A stretch of 64,000 bases of DNA from Prochlorococcus sp. AG-436-M02 (GCA_003212515.1 QCPL01000006.1:1-64000), one strand, 5' to 3'; counted from the stretch's first letter, positions 12,970-20,662 are shown. A program made the numbers and translations. Notes: generated by a model from the letters alone, not told the origin.

Positions 12970-14407
12970 TGAACGGGTCTTTAATAAACATACTGAGGCT
13001 TTTGAAAGATTAGTAATACTTAAGAAGCTCCCACGAGATCACAAACAAGTAGAGGGCCATGATTACAGCACCGATTTAAAAGTCGCACTCAAAGAGATAG
13101 ATCGAAAAGAAAAACAGCCAAACCTATCTGAAGTAAGGCAAAGATTTAATGCTTTTGAAAATAACTACTCCATTAAATCAGGAAAAGAAAAGAAAGAACC
13201 TCTTAACCTTTTAAAAGCTTCTAAAAATGCTGTTCATTTAATCAAAACTCAATGGGAGCAAATTCAAACTTTCAAGAAACCTGCCGAGAGAACCGCAGCT
13301 CTTGAATTTCTTAAAAAGGAATCTGGTCTAGGTCCAAAGGGATTTAATAATGTCGTCTTAGAATTAATAGCAGAGGAAAATGAAGATAATAAAAAATACA
13401 AAACCTTTGGGGCTTTAAAGAAATCCAAAGACCTTAAATCAGAACCTTTAATAGATCGCCTCCTACCTAAAGGAAGAACTGTTCTACTAGCTGCTGATGG
13501 TGGTACTGGTAAATCAACTCTTGGTTATGAAATTGCCGAGGCTATCAGTAATGGAGGCAAATTATTTGGTCAGTTACAAGCACAACAAGGACGAGTTCTA
13601 ATTTATCAATGTGATGAACCTCCTGTAGATGCTGATACAAAGGCAGATGTCATGGACTTAAGTCTTGATGAAGCTAATCACGAAATTCAATGGGACTTCA
13701 ATCCCTCCATGGTTCCCGATATGGAGCAAAAGATCATTAAAGAGAAATGGGATCTCGTAATACTGGATTCCTTTACAAAAATATTTGGCCAAGGCAGTGA
13801 TATGAATACTCCTGAAGTGGGTCTGTATGTATATGAACTAAATAAAGTTGCAAGTAGAACAGGGGCAACAATATTGCTCCCTCATCACTTAAATAGAAAT
13901 CAAGCTCAAAAAAATAAAAAACAAGACGGTGATAAAGAAAATTTTCGTAGAGATGTTTCTAAAGATGATCTCTATGGCAGTGTTTTTATCTTTAATGGCT
14001 GCTCTGATGTATGGGGCTTATGGATTGCTGGTAAACATGAAGGGCAAAAGTTATTTCACATGAAATACCTTAAGACTCGTTCTATGATCGCTCCCTCCAA
14101 TCACCTCTATCAATTTAAAGGTAATGATGAAACTCTTCGCTATGAAATGATCCTCAAATCTGATGGTGATATTGATGATGCTGAAACCATAGAAAAAGCT
14201 GTATTAATTCTCCTGAAGCAACATATTGGTGAGAAGTTTTCTATTAATCAGATCTATCAGAAAATTCCTAAATGTAGAGATAGTAAAGATTACTTGGGAC
14301 AAGTTGTTAGTCGTATCTATCGAAATAGAGACGTAACTGGCGTGGGTCGTTGTAGGTCTCCTCATCAAACAGGTGGTAGACCTTCTTTCCTTTATTTCAA
14401 AAGATAG
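12962..14407 (+). CDS. RepA-like AAA/RecA-fold ATPase
   Basis: The 481-residue protein has a Walker A motif AADGGTGKSTLGYEIA (near residue 180), Walker B-like WDLVILDSF (near 265) and ATILLPHHLNR, the arrangement of the AAA_25/RepA replicative-helicase group. An N-terminal 150-residue charged region and a C-terminal winged-helix-like region (SINQIYQKIPKCRDSKDYLG) flank it. ATG 12962 is preferred over an upstream TTG. It probably acts in replicating or maintaining the excised element. Iteron-like repeats lie 800 bp downstream. No primase motifs were seen. Confidence 0.75.
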   Translation: MSNERVFNKHTEAFERLVILKKLPRDHKQVEGHDYSTDLKVALKEIDRKEKQPNLSEVRQRFNAFENNYSIKSGKEKKEPLNLLKASKNAVHLIKTQWEQIQTFKKPAERTAALEFLKKESGLGPKGFNNVVLELIAEENEDNKKYKTFGALKKSKDLKSEPLIDRLLPKGRTVLLAADGGTGKSTLGYEIAEAISNGGKLFGQLQAQQGRVLIYQCDEPPVDADTKADVMDLSLDEANHEIQWDFNPSMVPDMEQKIIKEKWDLVILDSFTKIFGQGSDMNTPEVGLYVYELNKVASRTGATILLPHHLNRNQAQKNKKQDGDKENFRRDVSKDDLYGSVFIFNGCSDVWGLWIAGKHEGQKLFHMKYLKTRSMIAPSNHLYQFKGNDETLRYEMILKSDGDIDDAETIEKAVLILLKQHIGEKFSINQIYQKIPKCRDSKDYLGQVVSRIYRNRDVTGVGRCRSPHQTGGRPSFLYFKR

Positions 14408-14410
14408 ACG

Positions 14411-15070
14411 TTATGAAATTGGTTGATTGCTTGGGGACAATTTATCCTTTGCAATATATATCAAGCAGGTAGGAACTATCCATCCAAAAAATGTACTAAA
14501 TAGATCAAAAATAATATGAAGAGGTAGATTCGCACTTGATGCTTCCGTAATTCCAATCAGAATCAATGCTAAAAAGAAGAAGAAAAGATTTGAGAAAAAT
14601 ACTACCCATCCCTTATTCATAGATAATTCTTTACTCTTCCTCAATGACTCCAAGGGGCCGAGAGAATCTTCCTCAGCAATTAATAAGGCATATTGATACC
14701 TCTTCAACAAGACAAAGCCTGGTACTATAAAACATATAAAACCAAGCCCTACAAATAGAGCAACTAATAGCTCTACTTTTAATAATTTATAAATTTTAAC
14801 AAGGTTAAAAGAAACTTTGAATTTAGTTGAATTTTTTATCGAATTCAATGCATTTACTACTATTCTAAAAACGAAAAAGTATATGAGACATAATAGAATA
14901 AATCCTAGAATTGTAAGGGGAGTAATTAAAAGTGGGCTTATATTTTCTATGCTATACGGTATCGAATAAAGGCAAAGCCAACAAAGAAACAAAGGTAATG
15001 TAATTAATCCCCTTAGCTTAAAACTAGCTGCTTGTTGAAAAGTACTTTTAATTAAATTAATTGCAAGCAT
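14411..15070 (-). CDS. Polytopic membrane protein, GPDPase-membrane-domain-like
   Basis: The 219-residue protein has about five to six transmembrane segments (for example LITLPLFLCWLCLYSIP, LLVALFVGLGFICFIVPGFV, VVFFSNLFFFFLALILIGI). The cytoplasmic motif LGPLESLRKSKELSMNKGWV resembles the conserved P.EAL..S..L......W of glycerophosphodiesterase-type membrane domains and related YciC-like families. It is convergent with the ATPase gene, 3 bp apart. The function in the element is unknown, and codon use looks more AT-rich than its neighbours. Confidence 0.55.
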   Translation of the reverse strand: MLAINLIKSTFQQAASFKLRGLITLPLFLCWLCLYSIPYSIENISPLLITPLTILGFILLCLIYFFVFRIVVNALNSIKNSTKFKVSFNLVKIYKLLKVELLVALFVGLGFICFIVPGFVLLKRYQYALLIAEEDSLGPLESLRKSKELSMNKGWVVFFSNLFFFFLALILIGITEASSANLPLHIIFDLFSTFFGWIVPTCLIYIAKDKLSPSNQPIS

Positions 15071-15200
15071 TTTGCTAATTTCCTTTAGTCCAATATTAAG
15101 AGAATATCATCTGAACCTTCTATTTCTTAGGGTGTCAGTAAAAAACGTAAAAAGTTCCAGACTATTTAGTCCCAGAGGGGGATTACAGACATAAAAAAGT

Positions 15201-15243
15201 ACCTTTTTAAGGTGTTAGACCTTTTTAAGTTCCTTTTTAAGGT
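15201..15243. repeat. Three iteron-like CCTTTTTAAGGT repeats
   Basis: Near-identical copies start at 15202, 15220 and 15232, the middle one lacking a G. Each is itself a short inverted repeat (ACCTT-TTT-AAGGT). They lie in an otherwise empty 312-bp gap (15071-15382) downstream of the RepA-like gene. They may be initiator-binding iterons or operators. Confidence 0.6.
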
Positions 15244-15382
15244 CTCTAATTACTTACTACTACAATCTTCTCTCTACCTTTTTGATCTTTCTTCTATACA
15301 CACCCCTAGGTATCAGCAATGCTCAATTTTTTCACATTTTAAAAAATACATTTAAACTACAGGAAATAATTTTGGTCAATTC

Positions 15383-15556
15383 ATGGGTATTGAAAGAGAA
15401 TTAGCGAATTTATGTCGACGTTTAAATAAGATTGTTCCAATAGTATCTCCACCTGAGTTAAGGATGCACATCATTCAGGCAGGGATGAAGGCTCCTAACG
15501 TAACAAGTCATTGGGAAATGATTGTTTACGTAGAACCCAGAGAGGCCCTTTCATAA
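15383..15556 (+). CDS. 57-residue hypothetical protein
   Basis: This short frame starts at ATG 15383: MGIERELANLCRRLNKIVPI, then PELRMHIIQAGMKAPNVTSH and EMIVYVEPREALS. The composition is protein-like and it fills the space up to the convergent recombinase gene, ending 13 bp from it. Not recognised. Confidence 0.55.
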   Translation: MGIERELANLCRRLNKIVPIVSPPELRMHIIQAGMKAPNVTSHWEMIVYVEPREALS

Positions 15557-15569
15557 AAGAATTGCCCAT

Positions 15570-16151
15570 TCATGCAAAAGCTAGGGCAGCTTTCTTTTTA
15601 GCTTCAGGAGAGACCTCTAGATAACGCTGAAGCGTGCCGAGGTCAGAGTGCCCTGAAAGCTCCATAAGATCTCTCAAGGGGATGTTCTTGGCGCTTGCTG
15701 CTGTCAATGCAGATCTTCTGAAACTATGAGTCGAGAGTCCATTAAAACCGCATGACTTAGCCGATTTTCTTAATACATAATCAAAGCTTTGGCGCGTTAA
15801 ATGCTCCCCTGGAGCCTGACCTGGGAATACCCAGTCCATTGCTTTAACAGGTTGATTAAAATCAGCCTTCCAGGAATGAAGAATAATTTTCAAATCTGGA
15901 TGTAATGGTATTTCTCTACTTTTCTTAGCTTGTTTGGTAATTGGAGCTGGAAAGACAATTGAGTGGTCGTTAATGTAACCCCATTTAAGTTGCAATCCTT
16001 CCGAGACTCTTGCGCTTGTTCTCCTAAGAAGATGAGCCAAGACGCGATGCGAACCTTCTGGAATCTCTTGAAGAAGGATATTCAATTCCTCAGAGGTTAA
16101 GACCCTCGCCCTTCCATAGCGATTGATCTTCATAGTTAATTGTCGAAGCAA
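15570..16151 (-). CDS. Tyrosine recombinase, catalytic domain only
   Basis: This 193-residue protein has all catalytic residues but no N-terminal DNA-binding region: Arg48 (RRTSARVSEGLQL), Lys-containing KKSREIPLHP turn, box II THSFRRSA (His142, Arg145), SGHSD His168 and Tyr177 (TLQRYLE). Unlike the two large integrases it has the canonical HxxR. It is XerC/D-like in the core. It lies mid-element on the opposite strand, so it is not the integrase of the tRNA junction. It could resolve replication dimers or invert a local segment. Confidence 0.88.
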   Translation of the reverse strand: MLRQLTMKINRYGRARVLTSEELNILLQEIPEGSHRVLAHLLRRTSARVSEGLQLKWGYINDHSIVFPAPITKQAKKSREIPLHPDLKIILHSWKADFNQPVKAMDWVFPGQAPGEHLTRQSFDYVLRKSAKSCGFNGLSTHSFRRSALTAASAKNIPLRDLMELSGHSDLGTLQRYLEVSPEAKKKAALAFA

Positions 16152-16467
16152 AGATAAGAGCTTTTGCTCTTATGTATATTAAAGCAAAATCAAGTCGTAA
16201 GTATCATTGATTAACTGCAAATCGTTGCACAATTAACTTTACTATTTCTTATCAAATTAGGTATTACTAATCAACACTATTAATTTGACAATTGGCGGGG
16301 TAATGGTTCAGAATTTCGGTAGATTTAGCGTGGCGTGGGTAACTTAAGCAGACAAATCAAAGGGCTTAATTATTAATTAGCAAACCTAATCAATTGTTGA
16401 CGCAAATGTAATACAATGTCCACGTAGATCACTTGCTATAGTTGCTTTATCCCTCTAAATAGATTGC
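16152..16467. promoter_or_regulatory. Divergent intergenic region with likely promoters
   Basis: This gap separates the minus-strand recombinase from the plus-strand 69-residue gene. It contains TTGTTGACG with TACAAT and TATAGT close downstream, but the spacings are not ideal, so no promoter is assigned firmly. Repeated ATTAATTA-type AT-rich words are present; no gene was seen. Confidence 0.35.
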
Positions 16468-16677
16468 ATGGATGATCCAAATTGGGAAGCATACATGCAT
16501 CCTTCAAGCTTGATGCAACGATGTACTAAATGTGGGCTACAGATCTTTGGGCCTAACACTAAGTATGCATATCAATGGGCAGAAATGGCTTATCACAAAG
16601 CTCAGCAAGGGGGGTCAAGTCCAGAAGCACTTAGGGATAAAAGATTAGGTCAATTTAGACCCAATAAATCTCTATAA
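16468..16677 (+). CDS. Small CxxC protein
   Basis: The 69-residue product (MDDPNWEAYMHPSSLMQRCT...) has a single RCTKCGLQIFG zinc-knuckle-like motif with just one CxxC, so metal binding would need dimerisation or His ligands. It is the first of three same-strand small genes. Not recognised. Confidence 0.55.
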   Translation: MDDPNWEAYMHPSSLMQRCTKCGLQIFGPNTKYAYQWAEMAYHKAQQGGSSPEALRDKRLGQFRPNKSL

Positions 16678-16704
16678 AAAACAAATTAGTTTATTACTTA
16701 TTCT

Positions 16705-17199
16705 ATGAACTCTCTAACAGTTGATTACACCGAAAAGTTTGCAGCCTTTTGGGCTAAGAGCTTCCCAGAAAGACCTTGCCCTCCTCTTCCAAAGCAGCAA
16801 GATGACCTACCACTAGCAGCTCAAATGCTTCTACAGAATGACGAGCCAATATTATTCCAGAATTTATTTGCAGGTAAGAAAGGAAGTGGAGCTTTGCCAG
16901 CAGATACGGCTACCAGGCTACAGAAGAATGAATTAATGCCTCAAGATGCTGTTGCACTACGAGCCGCAGGTTATGAACACTATGCACTTGCGTGTGAGAG
17001 CTTAGCTGCACGACTTGATGACAAAAGACTTGCAAATAGTGAGGCTGAAGGCAGGAAAAGATATTTAGAGCAAAAGAAAGCTAGAGAAGAATGGAATGCT
17101 TTACCACTTGGGCATCCAGCAAAAGCACCATCACCTGAAGCGGTTGCAAATGCTCGGAGGCAATGGGGCATCAGTGGTAGGCCGTCATGGGAGTTATAA
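16705..17199 (+). CDS. Hypothetical soluble helical protein
   Basis: This 164-residue, Ala/Leu/Lys-rich protein has a central helical region (EHYALACESLAARLDDKRLA, EGRKRYLEQKKAREEWNALP), perhaps coiled coil, and a C-terminal GISGRPSWEL. No signal or membrane segment. The next gene starts on the base after its stop codon, so they are co-translated. It has the look of an element-specific structural or DNA-associated protein, but no family is recognised. Confidence 0.6.
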   Translation: MNSLTVDYTEKFAAFWAKSFPERPCPPLPKQQDDLPLAAQMLLQNDEPILFQNLFAGKKGSGALPADTATRLQKNELMPQDAVALRAAGYEHYALACESLAARLDDKRLANSEAEGRKRYLEQKKAREEWNALPLGHPAKAPSPEAVANARRQWGISGRPSWEL

Positions 17200-17502
17200 A
17201 TGACTTCCATCACACCAAAAAGAGAAAATTTGCCTGCTAATACTGAAGAGGCAATTACTTCTCAAATGGAAGAAGCGCATTTAATTTTAGCGGCTGCTAT
17301 GCCTGCCCTTGCTAATGAATTAGTTGAGATTGGCCTGTCTCCAAAAGTGAAGCCTTACGTGAAAGTACCTGCAATAGCTGAAGCATACAAAATTCTTCAG
17401 ACAGGAGTAATTGATCGACAAAACAGAGAGAAACTAGAAAGTATCAGACTTGCCTTAGATCAATTAGAGAATGGAACGACGCGTGAAGTAATTGATGTTT
17501 AA
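17200..17502 (+). CDS. Hypothetical helical protein
   Basis: The 100-residue product (EEAITSQMEEAHLILAAAMP, SPKVKPYVKVPAIAEAYKIL, REKLESIRLALDQLENG) is predicted all-helical, ending in a possible coiled coil. It abuts the 164-residue gene without spacing. Size and composition are compatible with small DNA-binding adaptors such as terminase small subunits, but no HTH is visible and I make no such call. Confidence 0.55.
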   Translation: MTSITPKRENLPANTEEAITSQMEEAHLILAAAMPALANELVEIGLSPKVKPYVKVPAIAEAYKILQTGVIDRQNREKLESIRLALDQLENGTTREVIDV

Positions 17503-17509
17503 TTGAACT

Positions 17510-17525
17510 AGATCAGCTAGAAAGG
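17510..17525 (+). repeat. Leader motif AGATCAGCTAGAAAGG, copy C
   Basis: It is the same 16 bases as the 3' ends of the 73-bp repeats at 1268-1283 and 18780-18795, here without the terminator hairpin. It lies 31 bp before the start codon at 17557. Confidence 0.8.
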
Positions 17526-17556
17526 GCGTAGGGAAGAAAGGTAGCGTTATTAATTA

Positions 17557-18135
17557 ATGGAAGAAACTGATTGGGAAAGAAAAGAACTTGAAAAAGGACG
17601 AAAACTCTTCTATGGATTTCTTGGCGTAATTTTTTTAATAGTTAGTGGAACTGTTATTTATCGTCATTCTCTACATCAACATCTAAAAAACAATCCAAGA
17701 AGCGCAATTCTTACCAGAGACGATCCAATGGAAAACAGAAAGATACGCACGCTTCTATTACCTAGTGAAAGCAATTATTCAACTTCAATTAATTTCAATA
17801 ATGATGCGACGTTGTATTTCAGATGTACTGGATCGTACCCAGAGGCGGTTTTGGCAACAAAAAGGATTATGTCTAATGGCAGAATTCGACTTAAATGGGA
17901 TGAGGGCAAAGTTGAATACTTTGCTTGGGCTATAAGTAATACGCACGAAGCACTCTTTGTTCCTGATCCTAAAGACTTTGTTTCAAAAGTGCTAAATCAT
18001 AAAAAATTGATGGTTAGTTTTACGCCCTTTTCTTCAAATGAAGAATTTGCAGAATTTCGTTTAGATGACGAAAAAGGTATTGGTACTATTTCTTTCAAGG
18101 ATGACTTGAAAACCATGAAATCATTTTGCTTTTAA
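17557..18135 (+). CDS. Single-pass membrane-anchored hypothetical protein
   Basis: The 192-residue protein begins with a basic cytoplasmic segment and one helix (FYGFLGVIFLIVSGTVIY, about 23-42). A beta-rich outer domain follows (YSTSINFNNDATLYFRCTGS, RLKWDEGKVEYFAWAIS, FTPFSSNEEFAEFRLDDEKG). The pattern is of a periplasmic or cell-surface domain. The leader repeat upstream links it to the other cargo genes. Function unknown. Confidence 0.6.
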   Translation: MEETDWERKELEKGRKLFYGFLGVIFLIVSGTVIYRHSLHQHLKNNPRSAILTRDDPMENRKIRTLLLPSESNYSTSINFNNDATLYFRCTGSYPEAVLATKRIMSNGRIRLKWDEGKVEYFAWAISNTHEALFVPDPKDFVSKVLNHKKLMVSFTPFSSNEEFAEFRLDDEKGIGTISFKDDLKTMKSFCF

Positions 18136-18173
18136 CTATGCCCCGCTTACTACTTCTCCTACTCGCTAATTAA

Positions 18174-18251
18174 ATGTATAAAACAACTACTTGGCTTGTC
18201 AGAATCGTTTGCTTAGTTTTTCTTGTCGGTTTTCTAACTCAATGCAAATAG
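18174..18251 (+). CDS. 25-residue membrane or lipoprotein-like peptide
   Basis: This very short frame, MYKTTTWLVRIVCLVFLVGF followed by LTQCK, has a lipobox-like end (LTQC). Its first ten residues match those of the FtsH_ext-like protein (MDKTTTWLVR), as do the underlying bases. It overlaps the next gene by 10 bp. It may be a degraded paralogue N-terminus or a leader peptide. Confidence 0.4.
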   Translation: MYKTTTWLVRIVCLVFLVGFLTQCK

Positions 18252-18631
18252 GTGAAAGAACAATTGATATAAGGCTTTGGCACTTAGTTGTCCTGTTCGC
18301 ATTGATTCCCATTCTTAGTGCTCCAAAGACGACTCTTTATATCTCATATTTTGCTGTAACTCTGTTCATATCTTTAAAGACTTTATTTGCTGATAATTAT
18401 GTAAGACATGGTCGTTATCCGATTTTGTCTCGACCAGGTGCAAAGAATTTGTTTTGGTGTTTTGGAATAAATGGACTTTTCTTTGTGTTGGGGTTTTGGA
18501 TATTGATTGAATTAAATTCATGGCCTAATCCACTAGGAACACTTCAACTTTTATGGGGTTGTTACTGGGTTATATCTTTCTTCCTTTCAATGGGTTCAGG
18601 ACTTGGTCTTCTCGTATGCCACAAGGAATAG
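18242..18631 (+). CDS. Polytopic membrane protein
   Basis: From ATG 18242 the product has 129 residues with about four hydrophobic helices (LWHLVVLFALIPILSA, LYISYFAVTLFISL, FGINGLFFVLGFWILIEL, YWVISFFLSMGSGLGLLV). An upstream in-frame codon at 18191 would add a non-membrane extension and is less likely. Overlap with the 25-residue frame suggests coupled translation. Not recognised. Confidence 0.55.
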   Translation: MQIGERTIDIRLWHLVVLFALIPILSAPKTTLYISYFAVTLFISLKTLFADNYVRHGRYPILSRPGAKNLFWCFGINGLFFVLGFWILIELNSWPNPLGTLQLLWGCYWVISFFLSMGSGLGLLVCHKE

Positions 18632-18722
18632 GTTCTTTCTGAGCGAATCGATGTGGGTCATCCGAAAGGGTCTTCTATTAGTTAGTGTTAACCTCTCAAA
18701 CCTGCAGACTGCTTGAATAAAG

Positions 18723-18795
18723 AAGGTTGACAGCTGATTGATCTACAGAGGGTTGGACTAGTGCCAGCCCTTTTTCCATAGATCAGCTAGAAAGG
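18723..18795 (+). repeat. 73-bp terminator-plus-leader repeat, copy B
   Basis: It differs from 1211-1283 at two positions only, although the copies are 17.5 kb apart. It ends with AGATCAGCTAGAAAGG just upstream of the 18815 start codon. Confidence 0.9.
18750..18775 (+). terminator. Rho-independent terminator, same as 1238-1264
   Basis: GGGTTGG/CCAGCCC stem, 7-nt loop, five T residues. It ends the membrane-protein transcript before the next cargo gene. Confidence 0.8.
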
Positions 18796-18814
18796 CAATA
18801 GAAGAGAAGTGTTT

Positions 18815-19306
18815 ATGGCCTTTTTCATTGTTCTATTTCTTGGAGTAATTACAGGATTTTTATCTTCAACTGTTGCCTCCGATAAAGGTCATGATGGACC
18901 TACTTGGTTTTTCGCTGGGTTACTTTTTGGTCCGCTAGGACTTATTTCTGCTGCAGGTTTGTCTGATCGAAAGCTACGGAAATACATCAGACAAATTGAA
19001 CAGAAGCAAGGTGACATAAAACCTGAAGAACTGCCAAGGGTTTCACAGGAACAGAGAAAGGAAAATATTGTTGGCCCCTTTCAATTAGTCAAAACTGCTG
19101 ATGATGATGCCGTTTGGGAGAAGGTTCTCAGCAGGCTTAGCTCTGATATTGCCAATAAAGCTGATCGGTCAAAATCATATCTAAATGAATCTTTGTTTGG
19201 GAGCACAGAATTTGTAGTCAATGATTCAAATGGTGAGCTTCTTGCATTTGCCTCTCGAAAAGAATTTTCGAGTGATAAATATCAGTGGGAAGTCTCTTTA
19301 GGCTGA
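18815..19306 (+). CDS. Two-helix membrane protein with cytoplasmic tail
   Basis: From ATG 18815 (a GTG two codons upstream is less likely) the 163-residue product has two helices (AFFIVLFLGVITGFLSST and PTWFFAGLLFGPLGLISAAG, the latter with a cyanobacterial-type glycine-rich FGPLGL). A charged soluble tail follows. The N-terminal hairpin looks like a general small membrane module seen next to DUF-type domains. No function is assigned. It is the last cargo gene before the tRNA. Confidence 0.55.
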   Translation: MAFFIVLFLGVITGFLSSTVASDKGHDGPTWFFAGLLFGPLGLISAAGLSDRKLRKYIRQIEQKQGDIKPEELPRVSQEQRKENIVGPFQLVKTADDDAVWEKVLSRLSSDIANKADRSKSYLNESLFGSTEFVVNDSNGELLAFASRKEFSSDKYQWEVSLG

Positions 19307-19384
19307 CTTGGATCAGTACTTTCCTATTTTCGAGTGCTCAAGAAGGCACCTAAACCAAGCTGTACCAACGAAGCAATGCCTAGG

Positions 19385-19405
19385 GAGAGTGCAACGAGAG
19401 TGCAA
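19385..19405. promoter_or_regulatory. Putative integrase arm sites, right end of element 3
   Basis: GAGAGTGCAA lies at 19385-19394 and 19396-19405, the same pair and period as 9850-9870, and about 20 bp outside the tRNA-overlapping att copy. Confidence 0.7.
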
Positions 19406-19424
19406 TCTAACGGTGAGAATCCTG

Positions 19425-19479
19425 AAAACCTAGTCGGGGCGACAGGATTCGAACCTGCGACCTAGTGCTCCCAAAGCAC
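19425..19479. other. Resident attachment site att4, overlapping tRNA-Pro
   Basis: This 55-bp segment is shared exactly with 9669-9723. It runs from 9 bp beyond the tRNA 3' end to the anticodon arm, which places the crossover within the tRNA 3' half, as is usual for tRNA-targeting tyrosine integrases. Confidence 0.92.
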
Positions 19480-19507
19480 CCGCGCTACCAAACTGCGCCA
19501 CGCCCCG
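19434..19507 (-). tRNA. tRNA-Pro(TGG)
   Basis: On the minus strand CGGGGCG and CGCCCCG form the acceptor stem, GGTTCGAATCC the T arm, and the anticodon loop TTTGGGA gives anticodon TGG. The 74 nt include the discriminator A; CCA is not encoded. It is the intact gene restored at the newest integration and the target of all the stacked elements. Confidence 0.95.
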
Positions 19508-19677
19508 TACAAACAAATTTTAGTTCCCCATCTGATCATTTAGGTAAAAAGTCTTCAAATGTTGTTTCATCAACAATGACAAAGGAGATCCATTAAGTTA
19601 TGAAATACTTTTGCAAACAAATCTAATGAAAAATGATCTTTTTATATCAAAATAAGGATTTAACACTTTAGAGATCA

Positions 19678-20028
19678 ATGAGACTTTTTCTACTTGCATT
19701 GTTAATAACAGTTTTAACGTTTGGCACTTCAAGTCAAGTAAATGCATCACAAGATATAGAGAAGCAATTAACGAAACTGGAAAATAAAATCTCTAAGAAA
19801 TTCTCCAAGACATTCTGCAACAGCACAGGCTTTGGGATTTCTTATGAAGGTGCTCTAAAATTTGCATTAGGCGAAACAAAAGGAGAGTTCTCCAAAAACA
19901 AACTTATTGATAAAGTAGATGTTGATACTCTTAAGGATCAAATTATAGCTGATGTAGGCAACACCTGTTATTACTTTGAGCTTACTAAAGCTGACTTAGA
20001 TGGACTAAAACTTGAGAAAACAAATTAA
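19678..20028 (+). CDS. Small secreted protein
   Basis: The 116-residue product has a clear signal peptide (MRLFLLALLITVLTFGTSSQ, cleavage near VNA-S), then a charged helical region (EKQLTKLENKISKKFSKTFC) and a second Cys (NTCYYFEL), suggesting one disulfide. It is the first gene on the core side of the tRNA. Conserved-looking but not recognised. Confidence 0.65.
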   Translation: MRLFLLALLITVLTFGTSSQVNASQDIEKQLTKLENKISKKFSKTFCNSTGFGISYEGALKFALGETKGEFSKNKLIDKVDVDTLKDQIIADVGNTCYYFELTKADLDGLKLEKTN

Positions 20029-20029
20029 A

Positions 20030-20073
20030 TTACCAATTAATTGGTAACAAACTCTTACCCTTATCAAGGGTAA
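20030..20073 (+). terminator. Two hairpins after the secreted-protein gene
   Basis: A perfect 18-bp palindrome TTACCAATTAATTGGTAA (20030-20047) begins one base after the stop codon. A second stem TTACCCTT/AAGGGTAA with an ATC loop lies at 20055-20073. There is no strong T tract, so they may protect the mRNA end rather than terminate. Confidence 0.55.
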
Positions 20074-20132
20074 TTTCAAAAAGATTAATATTATTAGCAA
20101 AATAAAATTATGTTAGTTTTTTAAACTAATCA

Positions 20133-20258
20133 TTAGGATCTTGTCCAAACTTTCTGACGCTTTGTCTTTTTTTTACCATTCCGTAAGATAAAAAGCATCA
20201 AAACCGGAGCTATCCCTATAATTGGAACAGCGATATTCATAGCCAAGCCATGTTCCAT
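20133..20258 (-). CDS. 41-residue single-helix membrane protein
   Basis: This short minus-strand frame from ATG 20258 has a hydrophobic helix (AMNIAVPIIGIAPVLMLFIL) and a strongly basic tail (RNGKKKTKRQKVWTRS). The composition is that of a real small membrane protein. A second ATG lies at residue 7. Function unknown. Confidence 0.5.
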   Translation of the reverse strand: MEHGLAMNIAVPIIGIAPVLMLFILRNGKKKTKRQKVWTRS

Positions 20259-20662
20259 ATTAAAGAAAAGAAGATATAATTACTTATAGCAATGAAAAAT
20301 AGGGGTAGAATCAGTATTTGCTCCTATAAATTCCAACATTCTTAAGAAGTATACCTATAACAGCTAAAAGACATCTGCTTCAAAGCTTTTATCATCAGAT
20401 ATCTATTCTTAAAATCTTAAAATTACTTTTTACGTACAAGTTTTCTATTCTTTTTCAACGAAAGCTTTACCAAACCTAAGTTTTCAAGAATATCTATAAT
20501 CTTTAGAAGATTTCCTGAAACTGAGTTTGCACATAATTTCTTTTAGACCAAAGTATCAAATTCTATTTAGAGCGAAGTCTGATCAAGAAAATCTATAATC
20601 AGTATTTTTAGCAGAGAATAACTAAAAAGCCTTTAACATTAGGAAGCATTATAAAAAACCAA
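20259..20662. other. 404-bp AT-rich gap
   Basis: I see no convincing gene, hairpin or repeat here. The sequence is AT-rich with scattered stops in all frames. Confidence 0.5.

Noticed and set aside
14432-14439. Single TGGGGACA as a possible mate of the orphan arm pair
   Set aside because: Only one copy, mid-element, far from any att sequence; likely chance.
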